Source: Gellertiella hungarica
GTDB lineage: Bacteria > Pseudomonadota > Alphaproteobacteria > Rhizobiales > Rhizobiaceae
Assembly (NCBI RefSeq): GCF_014197145.1
Contig: NZ_JACIEZ010000002.1
Location: 796,551-860,550, forward strand
DNA length: 64,000 nucleotides
Reading direction: 5' to 3'
Part shown: in pieces, positions 55,887-64,000 of the stretch
Layout of the letters: every line of letters starts with the position of its first letter
How positions within the stretch are numbered: position 1 is the stretch's first letter
The notes under the pieces: model-generated
The model's database searches: none
The model's input: the letters and a program-made list of their open reading frames with translations, nothing else
Told to the model about the DNA's origin: nothing
Program-made: the position numbers and the translations under genes

Positions 55887-58214
55887 ATGAGCGACCGGGA
55901 CCTGATCCGCACCATTTTTCCCGGACTTCCGGCACCGGCATCCGCCGCGCCGCCTTCCGGAACGGACGACAACGACGTCTTCGATCTCGAGCCCGGAAGC
56001 CTCGGCCCCGCCGACCGGCTGGACGGCGGGCGCGGCACCGATACGGTGCGCCTTCTGAACGCCGGCACGCTGGACCTGACGGGCCTCGTGTCGATCGAGA
56101 AGATCCTCGGCTCTTCGGGCGACGACATCTTTTTCCTGAGCCTGCGCCCGCAGGAGATCGCCGAGATCGACGGCGGCACGGGCCAGAACATCGTCCGCAT
56201 GAGCGGCGGCGCGCGTTCGCTCGATCTCTCGCTGGTCACGCTCCGCAACATCGCCGCCATCGAGGGCAGCGATCTGGCCGATACCATAGTGGGCTCGCGC
56301 TCGAAGGACCTCATCCGCGGCGGCCAGGGCAACGACCGCTATTTCATCGATGCCGAGGACAGCGTCTTCGAGGCGGCCGGCGGCGGCACGGACGAGATCA
56401 ACGTCGCCGGCAGCTACCGTCTCGGCGACAACGTGGAAAACCTGGTGCTGACGGGCGATGCCGACGTCGACGGCACCGGCAACGCGCTGGACAACGAGAT
56501 CCGCGGCAGCACCGGCGACAATATCCTGCGCGGCCTTGCCGGCAACGACACGCTGGATGGCGGCGCCTTCAACGGCTCGGACAGCGACATCCTCATCGGC
56601 GGACGCGGCAACGACACCTACATCGTCGCCATGGCCGAGGACATCATCGACGAGCGATCCGACGACGGCGACGGCATCGATACCGTCATCAGCAGCGTTT
56701 CCTTCGATCTGCGCAGCCCCGGCGTGCTGGGCGACGTGGAAAACCTCATCCTCGCCGGCGAGCGCAACTACATGGGTTTCGGCAACCGGCTGGACAACCG
56801 CATCACCGGAAACCGGGGCCAGAACGATCTTTCCGGCTTCGACGGCAACGACCGGCTGGATGGCGGGGCGGGGGGAGACAGGCTTTTCGGCGGGCGCGGT
56901 GACGACACCTATGTGGCCGACGGCGACGACATCCTGAGCGAGGCCGAGGGAGGCGGCATCGACACGGTGGAAACGGCCGAGGCCGACTATACGCTCGATC
57001 CCGCGCGCAACGGCCAGCTCGTCGGCGCTTTCGAAAACCTCGTCTTCACCGGCGGGCAGAGCCACAACGGCAGCGGCAACGGCCTCGACAACCGGCTGAC
57101 GGGGGCAGGCGGCGCCGACATCCTGTCCGGCGCGGGCGGCAACGACATCCTGTCCGGCCTCGACGGCAACGACACGCTTTCCGGCGGGGCGGGGCAGGAC
57201 CGGCTGGAGGGCGGGGCGGGCGCCGACCGGCTGTCCGGCAATGCGGGCAACGACCGGCTGGACGGCGGCCTTGGCGAGGACATCCTCAACGGGGGCGATG
57301 GCAACGACACCTATGTGGTCGATTCCGGCGGCGACGTGGTGGACGAAAGCGAGGGCTTCGGCACCGATACGGTGGAAAGCGCCGTCAGCTTCAGCCTCAT
57401 CGATACCGCCCATGCAAAGGGGGCGATCGAGAACCTGACGCTTGTCGGCTCCCTGCCGCTGACGGCGCGCGGCAACGCGCTTTCCAACGGGCTGACCGGC
57501 AATGCCGGGGCCAACCGGCTCTATGGCGGGGGCGGCAACGACACGCTCGACGGGCGCGGGGGCGCCGATCTCATGGTGGGCGGCAAGGGGCGCGACACCT
57601 ATGTGGTCGACAACGCCGGCGACGTGGTGGACGAGAAGCAGGACCAGTCGCCCGGCCTGCACGAGACGGACGTGGTGAAGGCCTTCATCCCGGTCGATCT
57701 CGCCGATGCCGCCCGTTTCCTCGGCGAGGTGGAAAATGTGGTGCTGGCGGGCAATCCCGCCCTTTCCGCCTCCGGCAACGCCCTTGCCAACCTCCTGCAG
57801 GGCAATGCGGGCGCCAACCGGCTGGACGGCCGGGCCGGCGACGACGTGCTGTCCGGCGGGGCCGGCGCCGACAGCCTGACGGGCGGGGCAGGGCGCGATA
57901 GCTTCCGCTTCGACACCGCCCCCGACGGCCGCACCAACATCGACCGCATCACCGATTTCAGCGTCGTCGACGACAGGCTGGAACTCGAAAACGCCATCTT
58001 CACCCGCCTGAAGACCCCCGGCACCCTCTCCAAGGCCTTCTTCGCCGCCAATGCCACCGGCACGGCGTTCGACCGCGACGACTACCTCCTCTACAACACC
58101 AAAACCGGCGCGCTCCTCTACGACCCCGACGGCACCGGCTCCACCCGCCCCCTCGAATTCGCCCGCCTCAAACCCGCCCTCGCCCTCACCCACGCCGATT
58201 TCTGGGTGACCTGA
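55887..58214 (+). CDS. RTX-type secreted repeat protein (second of three)
   Basis: 775 residues, 105 bp after the first RTX gene. A short N-terminal part holds two units of the IExxxG(S)xGDDxF type. Then come repeated hemolysin-type blocks: GNDRYFIDAEDSVFEAAGGGTDEI, GNDTYIVAMAEDIIDE, GNDTYVVDSGGDVVDES. These ~60-130-residue modules each contain [25 protein letters not shown]. The C-terminus (DRITDFSVVDDRLELENAIF...YNTKTGALLYDPDGTG) is clearly homologous to that of the first protein. A secreted calcium-binding protein; function unknown. Confidence 0.87.
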   Translation: MSDRDLIRTIFPGLPAPASAAPPSGTDDNDVFDLEPGSLGPADRLDGGRGTDTVRLLNAGTLDLTGLVSIEKILGSSGDDIFFLSLRPQEIAEIDGGTGQNIVRMSGGARSLDLSLVTLRNIAAIEGSDLADTIVGSRSKDLIRGGQGNDRYFIDAEDSVFEAAGGGTDEINVAGSYRLGDNVENLVLTGDADVDGTGNALDNEIRGSTGDNILRGLAGNDTLDGGAFNGSDSDILIGGRGNDTYIVAMAEDIIDERSDDGDGIDTVISSVSFDLRSPGVLGDVENLILAGERNYMGFGNRLDNRITGNRGQNDLSGFDGNDRLDGGAGGDRLFGGRGDDTYVADGDDILSEAEGGGIDTVETAEADYTLDPARNGQLVGAFENLVFTGGQSHNGSGNGLDNRLTGAGGADILSGAGGNDILSGLDGNDTLSGGAGQDRLEGGAGADRLSGNAGNDRLDGGLGEDILNGGDGNDTYVVDSGGDVVDESEGFGTDTVESAVSFSLIDTAHAKGAIENLTLVGSLPLTARGNALSNGLTGNAGANRLYGGGGNDTLDGRGGADLMVGGKGRDTYVVDNAGDVVDEKQDQSPGLHETDVVKAFIPVDLADAARFLGEVENVVLAGNPALSASGNALANLLQGNAGANRLDGRAGDDVLSGGAGADSLTGGAGRDSFRFDTAPDGRTNIDRITDFSVVDDRLELENAIFTRLKTPGTLSKAFFAANATGTAFDRDDYLLYNTKTGALLYDPDGTGSTRPLEFARLKPALALTHADFWVT

Positions 58215-58269
58215 GGCGGGGGGATGCAGGCCGGTGCGCCGGCGCGCCGGCGTGGCGTTTGGCGATGGG

Positions 58270-58610
58270 GGGCTCTGCCTCGCACGGCGTTGAGTTTGGC
58301 GCACGGCACCCCCCTCTGTCCCTGCCGGGACATCTCCCCCAGGCGGACGAGCTTCGCTCGCCGCGAGGGGGGAGATCCACTTCGCGGTTTTTGATTTCCC
58401 CATACAACAAACGTCTCATCCGCAGAAACGTCTGCTGGGGACTGCCATCATAAACCCCATCCCGATCTCCCCCCTTGAGGGGGAGATGCCCGGCAGGGCA
58501 GAGGGGGGTGCACATCGGCAAACGCAACGCCCGGCAGGCCAGAGGGGGGTGCGGTGCGGCAAACTCAACGCCGTGCGAGCCAAAGGAGGGTGCCGCCCCC
58601 CAAACCCAAC
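58270..58610. repeat. Composite GC-palindrome repeat, centre reversed, with inserted hairpin
   Basis: The left arm at 58307-58375 contains the inserted hairpin CGGACGAGCTTCGCTCGCCG, also seen near 780-800. The reversed centre is at 58376-58465. The right arm (GCCC/GGGC) is at 58466-58515, and further flank units run to 58610. It lies between the second and third RTX genes. Confidence 0.85.
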
Positions 58611-58687
58611 CCCGCCCCGCCCACCTGCTGCAACGTGCGGTGAGACATGGCCCGAAAATGATCCACCGGGAATCGCGCAACCTTCCG

Positions 58688-58724
58688 TTGACATGTGAAA
58701 AAGCCCGAATATGCTAAATTTAGC
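58688..58724 (+). promoter_or_regulatory. Promoter and palindromic operator of the third RTX gene
   Basis: TTGACA (58688-58693), 16 bases, TATGCT (58710-58715), a good sigma-70-like pair. GCTAAATTTAGC (58713-58724), a perfect 12-bp palindrome, overlaps the -10 element and would suit a repressor. The start codon lies 43 bp downstream of it. Confidence 0.6.
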
Positions 58725-58766
58725 AATAACGAACGGAATCGCATCCCGTCATACGGAGGACCTGAC

Positions 58767-61700
58767 ATGGCCGAAACGATCACAGTAACCCGCAACAACA
58801 CTCCCGTAAACGTCAACGCGGGCGACCCCCACCTCACCACGGGCGCCGAGACGGTCGAAGGCACGACGGGCGGCGATACCTTTCTCGCCAACAACGGCGG
58901 CCTGAGCGCGGGCGACAGTGTCGACGGCCTCGGCGGCACCGATACGATCAAGCTGCGGGAGGCCGGCACGCTGGACACCACCCTGCCGACGACCTTCAAC
59001 AGCATCGAAAAGCTCGAGGGCTCGGCCGGCGACGATACCTTCATTGTCAGCACCAACACCCTGCGGACCATCACCGGCATCGACGGCAAGCTCGGCTATG
59101 ACACCGTCCGCCTTTCGGGCGGCGGCACGCTGGATACCACCGTCGACGGCCGGTATACCAGCATCGACAATTTCGAAGGGACGGATAACATCGCCGATAC
59201 TTTCAAGGTCCTGAGCGGCAATACGGTTAACATTGATGGCAAGGGCGGAAGAGTCCTCGACACGGTGGAATTCTCCGGCGTTACCAATGTCAACGACCTG
59301 ACGGGCAATACCTACACCGGCATCGAGACCTTCCTCGGCGACGATACGGGCAACGACACGTTCAAGGTTGGGGACGGCAGCCAGCTTACCATAAACGGGC
59401 GCGGCGGCACGGGCGACAAGGTCATCCTCGCCTCCACCGGCACGCTCGACCTCACAAACATGAGCAACATCGAGCTTGCCGAGGGCACTGCGGGTGACGA
59501 CACGATCGTTGTGAAGGACGGCAACACCATCGCGATAGACGGCAAGGGCGGCAACAACGACACCGTCCGCCTCTCGGGCGGCGGAACGCTGGATACGACC
59601 GTGGCCGGCCGCTACACCGGCATCGAGAACTTCGAAGGCACTGATACGGAGAACGACACCTTCATCGTCAATTCCACCAACACCGCGAAGATCGACGGCA
59701 AGCTTGGCGCCGATACCGTCCGCCTCTCGGGCGGCGGCACGCTGGATACGACCGTGGCCGGCCGTTACGTCGGCATCGAGAACTTCGAAGGCACGGAAAA
59801 CACTGCCGACACCTTCGTCGTCGGTTCATCCAATGACAGGAGCATCGACGGCAAGGGTGGCACCGGCGACGACACCGTCCGCCTGATCAATGGCGGCACG
59901 CTGGATACGACCGTGGCCGGCCGCTACGTCGGCATCGAGAGGTTCGAAGGCACAGATGACCGGGACGAGTTCGTCGTGGGCTCCGGCACACAGCTGACCA
60001 TAGACGGCGGTGGCGACGTCAATGACACGGTCCGGCTCTCGGTCACCGGTACCCTCGATCTTACCAACATGTCCAACATCGAATTTGCGGATGGAACGGC
60101 CGGGAACGACACCTTCATCGTGAAGGCAGGCAACGACATCGTTATCGGTACCGGCGGAGGTCGCGATACCGTCCGTCTGTCCGGCGGCGGCACGCTGGAT
60201 ACCACCGTCAATGGCACTTACACAAGGGTCGACAGGTTCGAAGGCACCGGCAGCGACGACACCTTTGAAGTAAACCGTTCCACAACCTTCGACATCGATG
60301 GCAAGGGCGGGAACGATACTATCCGCCTTATCGGGGGCGGCAGGCTCGACACCAGGTCGCGGTTCTCCGACATCGATAATTTCGAGGGCACGGATCTTGA
60401 GGATACGTTCCTGGTAGAGAGCGGCAATACCATCAAGATCGACGGCAAGGGCGCCAGCGACACGGTCGAATTCGTCGGCGTTACCAATGTCAACGACCTG
60501 ACGGGCGACACCTACACCGGCATCGAAACCTTCCTCGGCGACGATGCGGGCAACGATACGTTCAAGGTTGGGTCCGGCAGCCAGCTAACCATCGACGGGC
60601 GCGCCGGCACGGACGACAAGGTCATCCTCGCCTCCACCGGCACGCTCGATCTCACCCGGATGAGCAATATCGAGCATGCCGAAGGCACTGCGGGCGACGA
60701 TACGATCGTTGTGAAGGACGGCAATACCATCGCGATCGACGGCAAGGGCGGCAACAACGACACCGTCCGCCTCTCGGGCAGCGGCACGCTGGATACGACA
60801 GTCAACGGCCGCTACACCGGCATCGAAAGGTTCGAGGGCACGGATAACACCGCCGACAGCTTCAAGGTGCTGAGCGGCAACACGATCAAGATCGACGGCA
60901 AGACCGGCAGCGACACGGTCGAATTCGTCGGCGTTACCAATGTCAACGACCTGACGGGCGACACCTATACCAGCGTCGAAACCTTCCTCGGCGACGATAC
61001 GGGCGACGACACGTTCAAGGTTGCGGCCGGCAGCCAGCTTACCATAAACGGGCGCGGCGGCACGGGCGACAAGATCGTTCTCGCCTCCACCGGCACGCTC
61101 GATCTCACCCGCGTCTCCAACATCGAGCTGGCAGACGGTCTGGCGGACTCGGCGGATACGTTCCGCGTCAATGGCGGCAACACCATCAAGATCGATGGCA
61201 AGACCGGCAGCGATACGGTCCAGTTCGTCGGGGGCGGGGTCAACGATCTCTCCGGCGATATCTACACCGGGATCGAGATCTTCCAGGGCGACGATACGGC
61301 CAACGATACCTTCCGTGTCGCCGCAAACCGGCTGATGACGATCGACGGCCGGGGTGGGGCGAGCGACAAGGTGGTTCTCGTCTCCACCCAGGACGGCGGC
61401 GAGCTGAACCTTTCCAACATCACCAACGTGGAACTGGTGGATGGCAGCGATTTTGCCGATACGTTCAAGGTCAAGGCCGGCAACACCATGACCATTGACG
61501 GCAAGGGCGGCAACGATACGGTCGATCTGCTGGCAGAAGGCACGCTGGACCTGAACAAGCTGATCGGCATCGAGGCCGTCAACGGCACGTCGGGAGCCGA
61601 TACCTTCACATTCAGCGGCACGCTGTCCGCTGCGCTCGACGGGAAGGACGGCAATGATACGCTGAAGCTGACGGCCCAAAGCACGGTGGATTTCGCCAGG

Positions 61701-64000
61701 CTCACCGGCATCGAGACGGTGGAGGGCTCTTCCGGCAACGACACCTTCATACTGGGAGACGTGGATGTCAGCCGCATGACGATCTCAGGCAAGGAGGGGA
61801 CGGATACGATCAATACGGCACGGACCTACACCCTGGTCGCCGATTTCGAAAACCTCATCCTGACGGGGACGGGCGACATCGACGGCACGGGGAACGATGG
61901 AGCAAACAGCATCACCGGCAACGGCGGCGACAACACGCTGCGCGGCATGGGCGGCGACGACACGCTGTCGGGCGGAGGGGTCGATCTCAGCGACAACGAC
62001 ACCCTGATCGGCGGTGCGGGCAACGATATCTACACTGTCTATGGCCTGGATGACATCGTTGACGAAAAGGCGGATGGCGGCGCCGGCAACGACACCATCC
62101 GGAGCAATGGCTCCTACGATCTGCGCAATCCCAATGTCCGCGGCGATGTCGAGAATCTCGTGCTTCTCGGCGACACCGACATGATCGGCTATGGCAACGG
62201 TCTCGATAACAAGATTACCGGGGGCAACGGCAACGACACGCTCTACGGCCTTGACGGTAACGACACGCTGGATGGCGGCGGCAACGGCGATGTCATGATC
62301 GGCGGCAAAGGGAATGACCTCTATCTCTATATGATGGGCGCCGATATCGTGGATGAACAGGGTGGCGACGGCATCGATACGATCGATTTCAATGGGCGCG
62401 ACTTCGATCTGGATCCCAGCCGCGACGCTCGCGTGCGCGGCGAAGTGGAGAACATCAATTTCGTTGCCGTCAACTCGGGCCATATCGGAAGCGGCAACAG
62501 CCTCGACAACAAGATTACCGGCAACATTTTGAACGACACCCTGTCCGGCATGGACGGCAACGACATACTCGTCGGCAACGCCGGAAACGACACCCTGGAC
62601 GGCGGGAATGGCGACGACAAATTGCTCGGCGGCGCGGGTGTTGATATCATGAACGGCGGCGTCGGTAGCGATACGCTGGAAGGCGGCACCGAAAACGACA
62701 CCCTGAACGGCGGGGATGGCGATGACAATTTGAACGGCGACGCGGGCGTGGATGTCATGAACGGCGGCGCCGGCAACGATACGCTGGACGGTGGCACCGA
62801 AAACGACACACTGAACGGCGGCGACGGCGACGACAAGCTTAAGGGCGGTGCGGGCGGCGATATCCTCAACGGCGGTATCGGCGACGACACGCTGGAAGCC
62901 GGTACCGAAAACGACACGCTTCTCGGCGGCGCCGGCAACGATACGCTCGATGGCGGCACCGGTGACGACACCATGCGCGGCGGCGAGGGCAACGATACCT
63001 ATATTGTCGACAGCGCCAGCGATACCATCGATGAAAGCGGCGGTTTCGGCGTCGATACCGTGAAGAGCGCGGTCACCCTGAGCCTTCTCCTCGGCGCCAG
63101 GGTTTTGGGCCAGGTCGAGAACCTGATCCTGACCGGCACCGCCGAAATCAACGGTTCCGGCAATGCTCTCGACAACCAGATCACCGGCAACGAAGCCAAG
63201 AACACGCTCTCCGGCCTCAACGGCAATGACACGCTCGATGGCGGCAAGGGTGCGGATACGCTGATCGGTGGCAAGGGCAACGACATCTACGTGGTCGACG
63301 ACCTCAACGACATCGTCAACGAAACCGGCGGCAACGGCACCGACGAGGTCCGTTCTTCCGTCAGCTTCACCCTCACCGTCGTGCCGCCGGTGCAGAGCGG
63401 GCAGGGCCGCATGAAGAAGGCAGCCGAGGTCGTCACCGTGAACAGCGGCATCAAGGGCGATGTCGAAAACCTCGTGCTGACCGGCACCGAAAAGATAGAC
63501 GGCACCGGCAACGCGCTGGCCAATGTCATCAAGGGCAATTCGAACGACAACGTGCTGAAGGGCCTGGCCGGCAACGACACCCTGGACGGCGGCGCCGGCA
63601 ACGACACGCTGGATGGCGGCGAGGGCGAGGATACGCTCACCGGCGGCATCGGCAACGACACGCTGAGCGGCGGCGCCGAGAAGGATACGCTCGATGGCGG
63701 TGACGGCCAGGATACGCTGAACGGTGACGACGGGGAAGACACGCTCAACGGCGGGATCGGCAACGACACGCTGCTGGGCGGTCTGAACAACGACACCCTG
63801 GACGGCGGCGTCGGTGACGACAACCTCGATGGCGGCGACGGCAACGATACGCTCCTCGGTGGGATCGGCAACGACACGCTGAGCGGCGGCACCGGCAACG
63901 ATACCCTGACCGGCGGCCTCGGCAACGACCGGCTGACCGGCGGCGCGGGCAATGACATCTTCGTCTTCAACCTCGCCCCGAACGTGCGGGCCAATCTGGA
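58767..64000 (+). CDS. Giant RTX-type secreted repeat protein (third), 3' truncated by window edge
   Basis: At least 1744 residues, open to the last base. GGAGG lies 8 bases before ATG 58767. Residues about 20-1010 are some twenty ~49-residue units with the pattern [14 protein letters not shown]...YTGIExFEGTDxxxDTFxVxxGNTIxIDGKGG. From about 61850 the protein changes to classic Ca2+-binding nonapeptide blocks (GGxGNDTLxGG...) and [17 protein letters not shown] modules, like the second RTX protein. No signal peptide, no enzyme domain seen; the C-terminal secretion signal would lie beyond the window. Likely a secreted or cell-surface adhesin-like protein. Confidence 0.9.
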   Translation, partial: MAETITVTRNNTPVNVNAGDPHLTTGAETVEGTTGGDTFLANNGGLSAGDSVDGLGGTDTIKLREAGTLDTTLPTTFNSIEKLEGSAGDDTFIVSTNTLRTITGIDGKLGYDTVRLSGGGTLDTTVDGRYTSIDNFEGTDNIADTFKVLSGNTVNIDGKGGRVLDTVEFSGVTNVNDLTGNTYTGIETFLGDDTGNDTFKVGDGSQLTINGRGGTGDKVILASTGTLDLTNMSNIELAEGTAGDDTIVVKDGNTIAIDGKGGNNDTVRLSGGGTLDTTVAGRYTGIENFEGTDTENDTFIVNSTNTAKIDGKLGADTVRLSGGGTLDTTVAGRYVGIENFEGTENTADTFVVGSSNDRSIDGKGGTGDDTVRLINGGTLDTTVAGRYVGIERFEGTDDRDEFVVGSGTQLTIDGGGDVNDTVRLSVTGTLDLTNMSNIEFADGTAGNDTFIVKAGNDIVIGTGGGRDTVRLSGGGTLDTTVNGTYTRVDRFEGTGSDDTFEVNRSTTFDIDGKGGNDTIRLIGGGRLDTRSRFSDIDNFEGTDLEDTFLVESGNTIKIDGKGASDTVEFVGVTNVNDLTGDTYTGIETFLGDDAGNDTFKVGSGSQLTIDGRAGTDDKVILASTGTLDLTRMSNIEHAEGTAGDDTIVVKDGNTIAIDGKGGNNDTVRLSGSGTLDTTVNGRYTGIERFEGTDNTADSFKVLSGNTIKIDGKTGSDTVEFVGVTNVNDLTGDTYTSVETFLGDDTGDDTFKVAAGSQLTINGRGGTGDKIVLASTGTLDLTRVSNIELADGLADSADTFRVNGGNTIKIDGKTGSDTVQFVGGGVNDLSGDIYTGIEIFQGDDTANDTFRVAANRLMTIDGRGGASDKVVLVSTQDGGELNLSNITNVELVDGSDFADTFKVKAGNTMTIDGKGGNDTVDLLAEGTLDLNKLIGIEAVNGTSGADTFTFSGTLSAALDGKDGNDTLKLTAQSTVDFARLTGIETVEGSSGNDTFILGDVDVSRMTISGKEGTDTINTARTYTLVADFENLILTGTGDIDGTGNDGANSITGNGGDNTLRGMGGDDTLSGGGVDLSDNDTLIGGAGNDIYTVYGLDDIVDEKADGGAGNDTIRSNGSYDLRNPNVRGDVENLVLLGDTDMIGYGNGLDNKITGGNGNDTLYGLDGNDTLDGGGNGDVMIGGKGNDLYLYMMGADIVDEQGGDGIDTIDFNGRDFDLDPSRDARVRGEVENINFVAVNSGHIGSGNSLDNKITGNILNDTLSGMDGNDILVGNAGNDTLDGGNGDDKLLGGAGVDIMNGGVGSDTLEGGTENDTLNGGDGDDNLNGDAGVDVMNGGAGNDTLDGGTENDTLNGGDGDDKLKGGAGGDILNGGIGDDTLEAGTENDTLLGGAGNDTLDGGTGDDTMRGGEGNDTYIVDSASDTIDESGGFGVDTVKSAVTLSLLLGARVLGQVENLILTGTAEINGSGNALDNQITGNEAKNTLSGLNGNDTLDGGKGADTLIGGKGNDIYVVDDLNDIVNETGGNGTDEVRSSVSFTLTVVPPVQSGQGRMKKAAEVVTVNSGIKGDVENLVLTGTEKIDGTGNALANVIKGNSNDNVLKGLAGNDTLDGGAGNDTLDGGEGEDTLTGGIGNDTLSGGAEKDTLDGGDGQDTLNGDDGEDTLNGGIGNDTLLGGLNNDTLDGGVGDDNLDGGDGNDTLLGGIGNDTLSGGTGNDTLTGGLGNDRLTGGAGNDIFVFNLAPNVRANL

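Noticed and set aside
55821..58403. 860-codon minus-strand ORF opposite the second RTX gene
   Set aside because: A shadow of GC-rich repeats on the plus strand; similar shadows lie opposite ppdK, cysN, betA and the glycosyltransferase.
59924..63994. Series of minus-strand ORFs opposite the third RTX gene
   Set aside because: Equal lengths reflect the plus-strand repeat period; all are Ser/Pro/Val-rich shadows.

Overview
This 64-kb window is chromosomal DNA of an alphaproteobacterium, most likely Rhizobiales and probably family Rhizobiaceae. The reasons are high GC with strongly GC-biased third codon positions, a betICBA choline cluster that includes choline sulfatase, a Rhizobium etli-type asparaginase, a twin-arginine repeat protein of a kind I know from Rhizobiales, a DsbA-like gene next to smc, and many palindromic GC-rich intergenic repeats. 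I cannot fix the genus from sequence alone.

Left part (1-15 kb): the end of a DsbA-like thiol oxidoreductase gene and smc; a 0.5-kb AT-rich insert bracketed by a duplicated smc 3' end; a GFA-family gene; a minus-strand group with rpsU and a cold-shock gene; ppdK; two LysE-type exporters that share an operator-like palindrome and lie near a duplicated, structured ~260-bp element; a DUF1499 membrane protein; a zinc-ribbon protein; and an M15-type peptidase.

Middle (15-36 kb): the sulfate assimilation genes cysH-cysD-cysN (minus strand) with a divergent Rrf2 regulator and a palindromic site; a RelE/ParE-RHH toxin-antitoxin pair; the betI-betC-betB / betA glycine betaine cluster, split by a divergent XRE-type regulator and a repeat element; a tandem triplicated array of a ~30-codon gene on the minus strand, each copy with a structured leader and a trailing hairpin; an HdeD-like protein; an EAL-CBS-GGDEF c-di-GMP protein; a quinone oxidoreductase; a divergent Nramp transporter; and an MFS transporter.

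Right part (36-64 kb): a DUF2243 membrane protein; the cobalt ECF transporter cbiMNQO under a cobalamin riboswitch; asparaginase; a TPR-SPINDLY-type glycosyltransferase; a GST and a LysR regulator; a Tat-exported right-handed repeat protein; a PAS-GAF-GGDEF-EAL protein; a two-gene unit of a membrane protein and an ImmA/IrrE-type metallopeptidase; a YkuD L,D-transpeptidase lipoprotein; and three successive RTX-type secreted repeat proteins. The third RTX gene starts at 58767 and runs off the right edge. No type I secretion genes are in the window.

Across the whole window, nine intergenic loci carry one composite repeat family: GC-rich hairpin arms, usually facing each other around a ~90-bp directional centre. 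The most unusual items are the tandem small-ORF array (28.0-28.9 kb), the RTX trio with its own ~49-residue repeat and palindromic promoter sites, the structured repeat pair and boxes around the LysE genes, and the smc-end duplication.
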